Source: Streptomyces fradiae
GTDB lineage: Bacteria > Actinomycetota > Actinomycetes > Streptomycetales > Streptomycetaceae
Direction: 5' to 3'
DNA length: 64,000 nt
Assembly: GCF_041270065.1 (NCBI RefSeq)
Contig: NZ_CP065958.1
Location: forward strand, 1,240,001 to 1,304,000
Shown here: positions 23,643 to 32,501 of the stretch, in pieces
Layout: every line of letters begins with the position of its first letter
How positions within the stretch are numbered: the first letter of the stretch is position 1
Made by a program: the position numbers and the translations under genes
The notes under the pieces: generated by a model
Told to the model about the DNA's origin: nothing
What the model saw: only the letters and a program-made list of their open reading frames with translations
The model's database searches: none

Positions 23643-23996
23643 ACCGCCACCAGCCTCATCGCCGAGCAACCCAGTCCCGCCCAGCTGGCGACCCTGATCC
23701 GTGATCACTGGCAGATCGAAGCCCTGCGCCACGTCAGAGACACCACGTTCGCCGAAGACGCCTCACAACTACGAACCGGCAACGCATCCCGGACTATGGC
23801 CACCTGGCGCAACCTCACCATCGGCGCCCTACGACTGACCGACCCGACCAACATCGCCGCCGCTCTGCGATGCAACGCCCGCAACGCGGACCGCACGCTC
23901 GCCCTGCTCGGGCTCAAGCGATCACGAAACGGAAACCCGCCGACTGCGCCGAAGCCCTGGGCCCGGTGGGTACAGATCAGGCCGCATTTGACGTAG
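23643..23996 (+). pseudogene. ISAs1-family transposase, C-terminal remnant
   Basis: An open frame of 117 codons with no valid start that reads like the C-terminus of an ISAs1-type DDE transposase: [20 protein letters not shown], then [20 protein letters not shown] and LTIGALRL. In intact members the corresponding text is RxHWxIExxLHWVRDVxFxED and RTGNxPxxMAxLRN, including the catalytic Glu region. The N-terminal three quarters is absent, and a stop precedes the frame at 23631. It marks an old insertion in the accessory region, about 250 bases before the integrase gene. Confidence 0.8.
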
Positions 23997-24243
23997 GAGC
24001 TGACCAGCTCGGGTGGATATGAAGCCAGGAAGCTCCCCGATCTCCCCCCTGTCGGCGAGCCATGCCGGACGGTAATCGAACGGTGGGCGGCGTGCCCTCC
24101 CGGGCATCATCGCGACTTTACCACCCAAGGCGACACGGGTCGTCAAATCTTCTCTTTTCCAAGAATTTGGCGCGGCCGGAAACATCGACTACAACACCAC
24201 CCACACCGAAAAACGCGGCCACCGGCCGGGTGAGCAGAGATGG

Positions 24244-25386
24244 GTGAACAGGTTGGCTCAAATCATCGACAACGGTTCTGCCGTGTCCGGCAAGCGGTGG
24301 ACCGTCCGCTACAGGGAGCCGGGCGGACGCACCGGGCGTCAGCGGGAGAAGTCGTTCGCCCGGAAGAAGGACGCGGTCGACTTCGCCACCAAGATGGAAG
24401 GCGACAAGCGCGAGAACATCTACGTCGACCCCGACGCCGGCAAGGTGTCGCTCCGCCGGTACGCGGACGACTGGCTCGCGAAGAAGTCGGCTTCCGCCGG
24501 CACCCTCGAGTCGTACGAGCGCATCGTCCGCCTCCACGTGGTCCCCCACCTGGGGAGCAAGATGATCTCGCAGGTCACCGCAGCGGACATCGAGGGTCTG
24601 TACGCACGTTGGCGCCGGGATGGGGCGGCCCTCAACACCATCGAGTCCCGGCACATCGCCCTCTCGGCGCTGTTCTCCCACGCTGTGCGCCACAGGCGGA
24701 TTCCCGTGAATCCCATGACGCAGGCCGAGAAGCTGGAGAACCCTGTCATTCCTGTCGACGACAGGAAACTTCCCAGCTTCGACGAGATAACCGCCATCGC
24801 CGAGGAGATCGGGCCTCGTCTGTCTCCGGCGATATGGCTCATGACGTGTTGCGGACTTCGTATAGGGGAATCTCTGGGAGTCTTCCCGGAGGACATGCGC
24901 GATGGCACCCTGCGAATCCGGCGGCAGGTGATTCGTTACAAGGACGCCTCCGGAAAGTACACGCCGAAATACGCCCCGTTGAAGCATCGGAAAGAAGGCG
25001 AGTGGCGCGACATACCCGTGCCGGCTTCCCTTGAGCCATTCATCGACCGGCTTCCGATCCGAAATGCAAGCGGCGGAATGCCGTATCCCGATCTTCTACG
25101 CAAGTCGTGGGACCGCGCCATCAAACGGCTCGAGCTTCCCGCATACAACCCGCACGACCTGCGGCATAAATGGACCACCGTGGCCCTGACCAACGGAGTG
25201 TCCATTCACGAGGTGTCTCGCTGGCTCGGACATCGTTCGATCAAGGTCACGGTGGACCGGTACGGCCACCTCACGCAGGACGGCCAGGAGCGCTGCCGTC
25301 AGGTCGTCGAGACGACCGTCGGGCCGCACATGCTCACACCAGGCCGAGCGCCTGCAGTGCGCGGTGCTGACTTGGTGCTGACTTGA
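24244..25386 (+). CDS. Tyrosine-recombinase integrase
   Basis: A 380-residue phage/ICE-type integrase with an AP2-like N-terminal arm-binding region (WTVRYREPGGRTGRQREKSF), a SAM-like core-binding domain (about 60-150) and the catalytic domain. The active-site residues are visible: Arg in CCGLRIGESLG, His-X-X-Arg in NPHDLRHKW, His in WLGHRSIKVT and the nucleophile Tyr in VDRYGHL. The GTG at 24244 is the likely start; TTG 24253 is an alternative. Its 3' end overlaps the 3' end of the convergent peptidase gene by 53 bases, which suggests that this end lies at or next to the attachment site. Confidence 0.9.
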   Translation: MNRLAQIIDNGSAVSGKRWTVRYREPGGRTGRQREKSFARKKDAVDFATKMEGDKRENIYVDPDAGKVSLRRYADDWLAKKSASAGTLESYERIVRLHVVPHLGSKMISQVTAADIEGLYARWRRDGAALNTIESRHIALSALFSHAVRHRRIPVNPMTQAEKLENPVIPVDDRKLPSFDEITAIAEEIGPRLSPAIWLMTCCGLRIGESLGVFPEDMRDGTLRIRRQVIRYKDASGKYTPKYAPLKHRKEGEWRDIPVPASLEPFIDRLPIRNASGGMPYPDLLRKSWDRAIKRLELPAYNPHDLRHKWTTVALTNGVSIHEVSRWLGHRSIKVTVDRYGHLTQDGQERCRQVVETTVGPHMLTPGRAPAVRGADLVLT

Positions 25387-26701
25387 CCGGCCAGAAGAGG
25401 TAACAGACACCGCCCGTACCGCCTCTGACCTTGCCGTTTGCGTCATAACGCTTGGTCCGGAGCCAGATGTTCTCCCACTCGCGCCGTCGGTAGACCCGGC
25501 GGACCGCCTCGTTGCTGGGGGAGGCGGGGTCGTTGGCGATCACGTCGCCGTCCGCGGTGAAGCCGATGACGGTCATCAGGTGGCCCGAGGTGCCGTAGCC
25601 GGCGCCGGTGAGTTCTTCCTTGCGGAAGGACTGGGACGTTATGGCCGGGATGCCGGCGCGGATCAGGGTCTCCAGGTCGGTGAGCGAGCCCAGGCGGGTG
25701 ACGACCGCGTTCATGTCGGGGTAGGCGGCGGCGTAGGCGGCGTTGAAGGGCCAGTTGCCGCAGCCGGCGTACTGGTAGTCGTAGGTGTGGCGGGCCGCGT
25801 GGCAGACCTGGGGGTCGGCGAAGTCGGGGTTCACCCAGGCGAGGTCGGCGGTGGTGGGGCGGCGGCCCCAGTACTCGACGATCATCTGCGAGGAGGTGGG
25901 GCTGCACCAGGCCTCGCCGCCGTTGTCGTACTCGGGGTACTGGCCGACGTGGGTGTTCTGGGAGTAGCGCGGCACGGTCAGCTCGTGGTCGAGGCCGGGC
26001 GCGGAGGCGGGGACCTCGAAGCGGTCCGGGATGTCGGAGGCCATCGCGCCGAGCCGCCAGACCACCGGCGAGAGGTCCGTGCCGGGGGTGCGGTGGAGGG
26101 TGAGGCGGAGCTGGTACGAGAGGAGGCGGAGGCCGTTCGCCGGGTCGTCGATCGAGAAGGTGTCGGTCCAGATGGAGGCCCTGCCGTCGCTCTGGTCGTC
26201 GACCGAGGTGCGGCGGATGTCGGCGTCGCCGGAGGCCCAGCGGCCCATCACGAACCACGGGGTGTCGGTGCCGTCGCCGTACGTGCCGCGCAGGTCGACC
26301 TGGATCCAGGTGCCGGGCGGGGTGTGGGCGTTCCAGGAGGCGATGACCTCGGTCGCGGGGACCGTGGAGGTGTGGACGGGCGAGGTCCAGGTCGCGTACT
26401 CCCAGGTGCCGGTCCGGCCGGTGTGCGGGTCGGTGTAGTCGGTGCGGCCGGCCGGGGCGGCGAGCACCAGGCCGGGGCGGTGGCCGGCGACGGCCCGGGT
26501 GCCGGCCGCGGTGCCGCAGCGCCAGTCGGTGTACGTGGACCAGAAGCGGTTGTCCACGCGTCCGGGGGCGGGGGCACGACCTGGGGCGGCCTCGTCGGCG
26601 CGGGCTTCCGTGGCCGCGGCCGGCGCGGCGGACGCCGCCGTTCCGGCCGCCGCGGCGAGGACGGCGGCGAGGACGGTTCTGCGCGGGGTGGCAGGGGGCA
26701 T
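25334..26701 (-). CDS. Secreted C39-like cysteine peptidase
   Basis: A 455-residue secreted protein. The N-terminus (MPPATPRRTVLAAVLAAAAG) is a signal peptide with Arg-Arg, possibly Tat-type. A beta-rich N-terminal region is followed by a papain-like C39 domain: Cys in GGEAWCSPTSSQM, His in YGTSGHLMTVIGF and Asp in VIANDPASPSNEAV. Such extracellular peptidases are common in Streptomyces; the natural substrate is unknown. The C-terminal sequence VKSAPSQHRALQALGLV lies antisense to the integrase 3' end, so the gene tail may have been used, and rebuilt, as an integration site. Confidence 0.88.
   Translation of the reverse strand: MPPATPRRTVLAAVLAAAAGTAASAAPAAATEARADEAAPGRAPAPGRVDNRFWSTYTDWRCGTAAGTRAVAGHRPGLVLAAPAGRTDYTDPHTGRTGTWEYATWTSPVHTSTVPATEVIASWNAHTPPGTWIQVDLRGTYGDGTDTPWFVMGRWASGDADIRRTSVDDQSDGRASIWTDTFSIDDPANGLRLLSYQLRLTLHRTPGTDLSPVVWRLGAMASDIPDRFEVPASAPGLDHELTVPRYSQNTHVGQYPEYDNGGEAWCSPTSSQMIVEYWGRRPTTADLAWVNPDFADPQVCHAARHTYDYQYAGCGNWPFNAAYAAAYPDMNAVVTRLGSLTDLETLIRAGIPAITSQSFRKEELTGAGYGTSGHLMTVIGFTADGDVIANDPASPSNEAVRRVYRRREWENIWLRTKRYDANGKVRGGTGGVCYLFWPVKSAPSQHRALQALGLV
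25364..25385 (+). repeat. Perfect 11-bp tandem repeat at integrase 3' end
   Basis: GTGCTGACTTG occurs twice in direct tandem, spanning the last codons of the integrase and the coding end of the peptidase on the other strand. Short repeats at such a place can be part of an attachment site or arm-type sites. The role is inferred from position only. Confidence 0.55.
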
Positions 26702-26887
26702 GGGCGGTGACCCTCCAGTCGGTGGTGGCGAACGGACGGGCTGCGGGCCCCACTATCGCGGCTCGCGGACGCCTTCTGCCAGCGATTCGACACGTGCCGC
26801 GCGAGCAATATTGGTCTCCACCAGTGGCGGGACGAGCCCCGCTGACCTGGGGCGGATCCCGGAAGCCCGCTCCCCTATCCTGAAGCC

Positions 26888-27544
26888 ATGACCGCCGACC
26901 CCGACCCCGGCCCCGGCCCCGGCCTCGACCGCGCCGCCACCGCCCTGCGCCTGCTGCCGCCCTCCTGCGGCCCGGTGCGGCTCGTCGCGGTCGACGGGCA
27001 CGCCGGATCCGGCAAGTCGACGCTCGCCGCGCGGCTGGCCGCCGCCCTGGGCGGGGCGCCCGTGCTGCATCTCGACGACCTCGCGAGCCACGAGGATCTC
27101 TTCGAGTGGGACGGCCGGCTCCTCGACCAGGTCGTGGTGCCGCTGTCCGAGGGCCGGGCGGCGCGCTATCACCCGTACGACTGGAATCTGCGCTCCTTCG
27201 GCCCGGCGCGGACGCTGGAGCCGGCGCCGGTGGTGCTTCTGGAGGGCGTGGGGGCCGGGCGGCGGGTGGTGCGGCCGTTCCTGGCGCGGCTGCTGTGGAT
27301 GGAGCGCGGTGCCGAGGAGTCCTGGGCGCGCGGGCGGCACCGGGACGGGCCGGCGCAGGCGGATTTCTGGGACGGCTGGACCGTGGCGGAGACTCGCCAT
27401 TTCACGGAGGACCCGTCGCGGCCCTTCGCCGACACCTTGGTACGGGAGCGCGGGAAGGGTTACGAGTGGCTGCCAGGGCCCTCTGTGACAGCGGGCCCGA
27501 ACCAGATCATCACCCATCGTGACGGGTCCCCGGCCGCAAACTGA
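26888..27544 (+). CDS. Uridine kinase-like P-loop protein
   Basis: A 218-residue P-loop kinase with Walker A VAVDGHAGSGKSTLA (about residues 35-49), followed by LHLDDLASHEDLFEW and YHPYDWNLRSFG, the layout of actinobacterial uridine kinase-like proteins. No signal or membrane segment. The first 13 residues are a DPDPGPGPG-type low-complexity tail. It is divergent from the peptidase. Substrate specificity is uncertain because these proteins are only loosely related to Udk. Confidence 0.85.
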   Translation: MTADPDPGPGPGLDRAATALRLLPPSCGPVRLVAVDGHAGSGKSTLAARLAAALGGAPVLHLDDLASHEDLFEWDGRLLDQVVVPLSEGRAARYHPYDWNLRSFGPARTLEPAPVVLLEGVGAGRRVVRPFLARLLWMERGAEESWARGRHRDGPAQADFWDGWTVAETRHFTEDPSRPFADTLVRERGKGYEWLPGPSVTAGPNQIITHRDGSPAAN

Positions 27545-27583
27545 GTGGGCGGAACTCCACTTCCGCAAGTGCCTCAACTCGGC

Positions 27584-27613
27584 TTGACCCAAGGGGCGTA
27601 CAGGTCTTACGTT
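27584..27613 (+). promoter_or_regulatory. Candidate sigma-70-type promoter
   Basis: TTGACC (27584-27589) and TACGTT (27608-27613) separated by 18 bases, a good match to a vegetative (HrdB-type) promoter. It is followed about 35 bases later by a hairpin and not directly by a gene, so it may drive a small RNA. Confidence 0.5.
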
Positions 27614-27619
27614 CTGAAT

Positions 27620-27690
27620 GTGCGGCTCTGCGGAGTCGCCGCGGACGCGAAGCCCCCGGTTGTTCCCCCGTGATCGGGGGCTTCGTTCCG
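27620..27690 (+). ncRNA. Candidate small RNA ending in a strong hairpin
   Basis: A short segment between the promoter at 27584-27613 and a perfect 10-base-pair hairpin (GAAGCCCCCG at 27649-27658 pairing with 27675-27684) followed by TTCC. It contains no ribosome-binding site plus reading frame of note. The layout promoter, 30-60 bases, terminator is that of a small RNA, or of an attenuated leader for the AAA+ ATPase gene at 27851. Confidence 0.4.
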
Positions 27691-27850
27691 CCCCCGTCAT
27701 CACCGTGGGTCACGACCGGTGGACGGCCGGCGGATCGCGTCGATCACGGCCGATCGCCCTCTTCTCCCTCATCACGCACCCCCTGCGCAGGTACGATGCC
27801 CCTCGGTGCGGTCAATTCCCGTCCACGTGTAGACGGTTGTGGGGGACCCG

Positions 27851-29740
27851 ATGGACTTCGGCACACAGGGCACGCATGCCCCCGCCGAGCTCGCCTGGCT
27901 GCGCGGAGTCGACGCCTACACGATGGGCGCGTATCCGCAGGCCGAGGAGGAGTTCCGGACGGCGGTGCGCATCGACCCCGGCATGGCCGACGGCTGGCTC
28001 GGGCTGCACGCGCTGCGGGTGGACACCACGACGGCGCTGCTGCGGATGTACCGCAACCGCGAGCGCTTCGGCGAGCAGCGCACCCGGCACCGCCGCACCC
28101 TCAACTCCTGGTACTGGCTGGGCTGGTGGGTGCAGCCGGTGCTCGAGACGCCGCGCGATCTGCTGCTCGCGCACGCCTCGCACTGGCTCGACGGACGGCA
28201 CGTTCCCGAGCTGGACCGGGCGCTCGCCGGGCTTCCGCCGGTCGACGCCGATCCCCAGGTGCGCTTCCTGCACGCCTGCCGCGCCTATCTGGTCAAGGAC
28301 TGGGAGCAGCTGGTCCGGCACACCGAGGCGCTGGTCGACGATCCGCTGCTCGGCATCGAGGCGGGTCTGTTCGGCGGCATGGCCCGGGTGCGCCTGGAGA
28401 TGTACGGGCAGGCCGAGCCGCTGCTCTCGGCGGCGCTGATGCGCTGCCGCAGCGAGCAGCCGCAGCGCAAGGAGCTGCGCTACTGGCTGGCCCGGGCGCA
28501 CGAGGGCACCGGCCGGTCCGCCGCCGCGCTGCCGCTCTACCGGGCGGTGCACCGGATCGACCCGGCGTTCATGGACACCGCGGCGCGGCTGGCGGCCATC
28601 GCCGAGTACGACGGCTTCGAGGGCCCGGACGACCCGGTGGGCTACGCCCCGGCGATGTACGGCGGGCTCGGCCAGGACACGGTGGACGGCGAGCGGGACG
28701 GGCCGGAGGGCCCGGGCGGCGACGGGCTGCTGCTCAGACCGGAGACCGGCCCGCCGCCCGCGCCGCCGGAGCCGCCCGATGTCGTACGGCAGAAGGCGGC
28801 CGTCCCGGCGCAGCCGGTGCCGCCCCGCTTCCCGGCCGGCACCACCGACCCGGAGCTGCTCGCCGAGGCGCTGGCGGAGCTGGAGCGGATGGTCGGGATG
28901 GAGCCGGTGAAACGGCAGGTGAAGGCCCTGTCGGCCCAGCTGGAGATGGCCCGGCTGCGCGCCGGGCAGGGCCTGCCCGTCCAGCCGCCGAAACGGCATT
29001 TCGTCTTCTCCGGCCCCTCGGGCACCGGGAAGACCACGGTGGCCCGGATCCTCGGCCGGGTGTTCTACGCGCTCGGGCTGCTCGGCGGCGACCATCTGGT
29101 GGAGGCCCAGCGGGCCGATCTGGTCGGCGAGTATCTGGGCCAGACCGCGGTCAAGGCCAATGAGTTGATCGACTCGGCGATCGGCGGGGTGCTCTTCGTC
29201 GACGAGGCCTACTCGCTCTCCAACACCGGCTACAGCAAGGGCGACGCCTACGGCGACGAGGCCCTGCAGGTGCTCCTCAAGCGGGCCGAGGACAACCGGG
29301 ACCATCTGGTGGTGATCCTGGCCGGCTACCCGGAGGGCATGGACCGGCTGCTCGCCGCCAACCCCGGGCTCTCCTCCCGCTTCACCACCCGCGTCGACTT
29401 CCCCTCGTACCGCCCCCTTGAGCTGACCGAGATCGGCAAGGTGCTCGCCGCGGCGAACGGCGACGGCTGGGACGAGGAGTCCCTCGACGAGCTGCGCTCC
29501 ATCAGCGGGCACGTGGTCGAGCAGGGCTGGATCGACGAGCTCGGCAACGGGCGCTTCCTGCGCACCCTGTACGAGAAGTCCTGCGCCTACCGCGATCTGC
29601 GGCTGTCCGGCTACGGCACCGTGCCGAGCCGCGAGGACCTGGCCACGCTGCGGCTGCCGGACCTGATGCAGGCGTACGGCGAAGTGCTCTCGGGGCGCGG
29701 CCCCATGGACCGGGGACCGCAGGAGCCGCCGGGCATCTGA
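27851..29740 (+). CDS. EccA-like TPR/AAA+ ATPase (CbxX/CfqX type)
   Basis: A 629-residue protein. The N-terminal 280 residues are TPR-like helices (GAYPQAEEEFRTAVRIDPGM). A Pro-rich linker precedes a CbxX/CfqX-type AAA+ domain: Walker A FSGPSGTGKTTVAR (about 385-398), Walker B GVLFVDEAYSL (about 446-456) and sensor region VVILAGYPEGM. This is the architecture of EccA of type VII secretion systems and of related chaperone ATPases. No other core T7SS gene is adjacent. ATG 27851 is preferred because GGGGGAC lies about 6 bases upstream; GTG 27839 is also possible. Confidence 0.87.
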   Translation: MDFGTQGTHAPAELAWLRGVDAYTMGAYPQAEEEFRTAVRIDPGMADGWLGLHALRVDTTTALLRMYRNRERFGEQRTRHRRTLNSWYWLGWWVQPVLETPRDLLLAHASHWLDGRHVPELDRALAGLPPVDADPQVRFLHACRAYLVKDWEQLVRHTEALVDDPLLGIEAGLFGGMARVRLEMYGQAEPLLSAALMRCRSEQPQRKELRYWLARAHEGTGRSAAALPLYRAVHRIDPAFMDTAARLAAIAEYDGFEGPDDPVGYAPAMYGGLGQDTVDGERDGPEGPGGDGLLLRPETGPPPAPPEPPDVVRQKAAVPAQPVPPRFPAGTTDPELLAEALAELERMVGMEPVKRQVKALSAQLEMARLRAGQGLPVQPPKRHFVFSGPSGTGKTTVARILGRVFYALGLLGGDHLVEAQRADLVGEYLGQTAVKANELIDSAIGGVLFVDEAYSLSNTGYSKGDAYGDEALQVLLKRAEDNRDHLVVILAGYPEGMDRLLAANPGLSSRFTTRVDFPSYRPLELTEIGKVLAAANGDGWDEESLDELRSISGHVVEQGWIDELGNGRFLRTLYEKSCAYRDLRLSGYGTVPSREDLATLRLPDLMQAYGEVLSGRGPMDRGPQEPPGI

Positions 29741-29770
29741 CCGGCGGCTCCCCCAACGCTCTGGCCGAAC

Positions 29771-30901
29771 TCAGCTCGCAATCACCCTGGCGGACGGCTG
29801 CGCGCCCGCTGTCCCCACGGGGTGGCGCACCACGGTCCGCACCCGGTGGGCAGGGTCGCGGACCTCGCCGACCAGCGTCTCCAGGACGTCCTCCAGGGCG
29901 ACCAGGCCGAGCACCCGGCCGGAGGCGTCGGACACCTGGGCGAGGTGGGTCGCGGCCCGGCGCATCACGGTGAGCGCGTCGTCCAGCGGCAGTTCGGCCC
30001 GCAGCGTGGCCATCGGGCGCCACACCTGCTGGGGCACCGCCCGCTCCCGGTCCTCCAGGTCCAGGACGTCCTTCACGTGCACGAAGCCCATGAAGGTGCC
30101 CCGGCCCCCGACCCCGACCCCGGCCCCGACTCCGGCCGCGCCGCCGGGGGCGCGGACCGGGAAGCGGGAGAAGCCGGTCCGCACGGTCAGTTCCTCGATC
30201 TCCCGGGGGGTGACCGACGGTGGCACGGTGACCAGGGAGGCGGACGGGATGAGGACGTCGGTGACCGGGCGGGTGCCCAGTTCGAGGGCGTCCTCCAGGC
30301 GCTCCTGCTCGGCCGGGTCGAGCAGTCCGGCCTGGCCGGCGTCCTCGACGAGCCGGCCGAGCTGGGCGGAGGTGAAGACGGCCTCCACCTCGTCCTTCGG
30401 CTCGACCTTGAAGGCCTTGAGGACCAGGCGGGCGCAGGCGCCGAGCGCGCTGGTGACCGGGCGGCACAGGCGCGCGAAGCCGACCAGGCCGGGGCCGAGC
30501 GCGAGCGCGGTGCGCTCGGGGTCGGCCATGGCGAGGTTCTTCGGGACCATCTCGCCGATCACCAGGTGGAGGAAGACCACCGCGGCGAGCGCGATCACAT
30601 AGCCGAGCGGATGGACCAGGCCGTCCGGGACGCCCACGGCGTGGAAGACCGGTTCGAGCAGCGAGGCCACGGTCGGCTCGGCGACGGCGCCGAGGGTCAG
30701 CGAGGCCACCGTGATGCCGAACTGGGCGGCGGCCATCATCTGCGGCAGGTTCTCCAGGCCGTACAGGACCTGGCGGGCCCGCTTGCCGCTGCGCTGCTCG
30801 ATCTGGCTGCGGCGCACGGAGACGAGCGCGAACTCGGCGCCGACGAAGAAGCCGTTGGCGAGCACCAGGAGGACGGCGAAGAGGAGGGGAAGGAGGCTCA
30901 T
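29771..30901 (-). CDS. CNNM/CorC-family membrane protein with CBS domains
   Basis: A 376-residue membrane protein. Residues 1-170 form the DUF21/CNNM transmembrane domain (LLPLLFAVLLVLANGFFVGA; ALAAVVFLHLVIGEMVPKNL), followed by a CBS pair (about 190-350; FMGFVHVKDVLDLED and VLGLVALEDVLETLVGEV). It has no C-terminal CorC_HlyC domain, unlike its neighbour. Family members are implicated in magnesium or other cation export. The ATG overlaps the stop of the upstream paralogue (ATGA), so the two are coupled and may form a heteromer. Confidence 0.9.
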   Translation of the reverse strand: MSLLPLLFAVLLVLANGFFVGAEFALVSVRRSQIEQRSGKRARQVLYGLENLPQMMAAAQFGITVASLTLGAVAEPTVASLLEPVFHAVGVPDGLVHPLGYVIALAAVVFLHLVIGEMVPKNLAMADPERTALALGPGLVGFARLCRPVTSALGACARLVLKAFKVEPKDEVEAVFTSAQLGRLVEDAGQAGLLDPAEQERLEDALELGTRPVTDVLIPSASLVTVPPSVTPREIEELTVRTGFSRFPVRAPGGAAGVGAGVGVGGRGTFMGFVHVKDVLDLEDRERAVPQQVWRPMATLRAELPLDDALTVMRRAATHLAQVSDASGRVLGLVALEDVLETLVGEVRDPAHRVRTVVRHPVGTAGAQPSARVIAS

Positions 30902-32238
30902 CGGGCCGCCTCCGCCCCGACGGGCACCGGGGCGGTGCGCATGATCCGCACCCGCTCGGCGCGGTAGCGGTCGACCTGGCGGACCGAGAGCCGCCAGCCG
31001 GGGAGTTCGGCCCGGTCGCCCGGGGCGGGGATGCGCCCGAGCAGATCGGCGACGAGCCCGGCGACCGTCTCGTACGGTCCGTCGGGCACGTCGAGTCCTA
31101 TCCGGTGCAGGGTGTGCACCCGGCAGGAGCCGTCGGCCTCCCAGACCTGGCTGCCGTCCTCCGACGGCACCGCGGCCAGCTCCGGCCGCTCGTCGGCGGC
31201 CGTGTCGTGCTCGTCGCGCACCTCGCCGACCAGCTCCTCGACGATGTCCTCCAGGGTGACGACGCCGGCGGTGCCGCCGTACTCGTCGACGACGACCGCG
31301 ATGGGCTGCTCGCGGCGCAGCCGCTCCAGGAGGGCCTGGGCCGGCAGCGACTCGGGGACGAGCAGCGGCGGGACGGCGATCCGGCCCACCGGGGTGCGGT
31401 GCCGCTCGTGCGGGACGACGGCGAGGGCGTCCTTGAGGTGGACCATGCCGACGATCTCGTCGATCCGCTCCCGGTAGACCGGGAAGCGGGACAGGCCGGT
31501 GGCCCGGGTCAGGTTGAGGACATCGGCGGCGGTGGCGTCCGACTGGAGGGCGCTCATCTTCACCCGAGGGGTCATGACCTGCTCGGCGGTGAGCCCGCCG
31601 AGCGTGAGGCTCCGTACGAAGAGGTCGGCGGTGTCCTGTTCGAGGGCGCCGGCCTCGGCGGAGTGGCGGGCCAGGGAGACCAGCTCGCCGGGGGTGCGGA
31701 CGGAGTCGAGCTCGTCGGCCGGCTCCACGCCGAACAGCCGGACGAGCCGGTTGGCGACGGTGTTGAGCAGCGCGATCACGGGCCGGAAGAGGCTCGCGAA
31801 GACATGCTGCGGGCCGGCCACGAAACGGGCCACCTGGAGCGGCCGGGAGACCGCCCAGTTCTTCGGGACGAGCTCGCCGACGACCATCTGCACCGCGGAG
31901 GCGAGCAGCATGCCGACGAGTACGGAGATGCCGGAGACGGCCCCTTCGGGCAGTCCGGTCGCGGTCAGCGGCCCGTCGAGCAGTCCGGCGAGCGCGGGCT
32001 CGGCGAGCATGCCGGTGACCAGCGAGGTGATGGTGATGCCCAGCTGGGTGCCGGAGAGCTGGAAGGACAGCTCGCGCAGGGCCCGTACGACGCCGCGGGC
32101 GCGGCGGTCGCCTTCGGCGGCGGCGCGCTCGGCCTCGGCGCGCTCGACGGTGACGAGGCCGAACTCGGCGGCCACGAAGAAGCCGTTGGCGAGGATCAGG
32201 AGGAAGGCTGCGGCGAGCAGCAGGAGAGAGACGATCAT
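30898..32238 (-). CDS. CNNM/CorC-family membrane protein with CBS and CorC domains
   Basis: A 446-residue paralogue of the next gene. An N-terminal DUF21 domain (LLLLAAAFLLILANGFFVAA; VGELVPKNWAVSRPLQVA) is followed by two CBS motifs (about 205-330; GMVHLKDALAVV; GGTAGVVTLEDIVEELVGEV) and a C-terminal CorC/HlyC domain (DGPYETVAGLVADLLGRIP). Older annotation as hemolysin is misleading; ion-transport regulation is more likely. First gene of a coupled pair; an upstream non-coding region of about 260 bases holds its promoter. Confidence 0.92.
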   Translation of the reverse strand: MIVSLLLLAAAFLLILANGFFVAAEFGLVTVERAEAERAAAEGDRRARGVVRALRELSFQLSGTQLGITITSLVTGMLAEPALAGLLDGPLTATGLPEGAVSGISVLVGMLLASAVQMVVGELVPKNWAVSRPLQVARFVAGPQHVFASLFRPVIALLNTVANRLVRLFGVEPADELDSVRTPGELVSLARHSAEAGALEQDTADLFVRSLTLGGLTAEQVMTPRVKMSALQSDATAADVLNLTRATGLSRFPVYRERIDEIVGMVHLKDALAVVPHERHRTPVGRIAVPPLLVPESLPAQALLERLRREQPIAVVVDEYGGTAGVVTLEDIVEELVGEVRDEHDTAADERPELAAVPSEDGSQVWEADGSCRVHTLHRIGLDVPDGPYETVAGLVADLLGRIPAPGDRAELPGWRLSVRQVDRYRAERVRIMRTAPVPVGAEAAR

Positions 32239-32501
32239 GCCGCCGCCTCGGGTGAGGGGGCGGCGCAGGTACTACCGGACGATCCGTCCATTGCCGGAGG
32301 GAGTCACTCCTCGGGTCGAAGGGCGGCCTCGCGGGCCGCCGGCGGGCGGCCCTGCACATGCGAGGCGGTGGTGCCGCTCGGCACCACCGCCACCAGATTA
32401 GTCACGCCCGTGCTGTCACGGGCAGGGGGTCGGCCCCGTATGGGGGACGGATCAGGGTCGGCCCCGAGCCGGACCCGAGTCGGACCGGCGTCGGACCGGG
32501 G

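Noticed and set aside
23997..24243. Possible tRNA gene next to the integrase as integration target
   Set aside because: No cloverleaf or T-loop sequence could be found on either strand; the peptidase 3' end is a better candidate.
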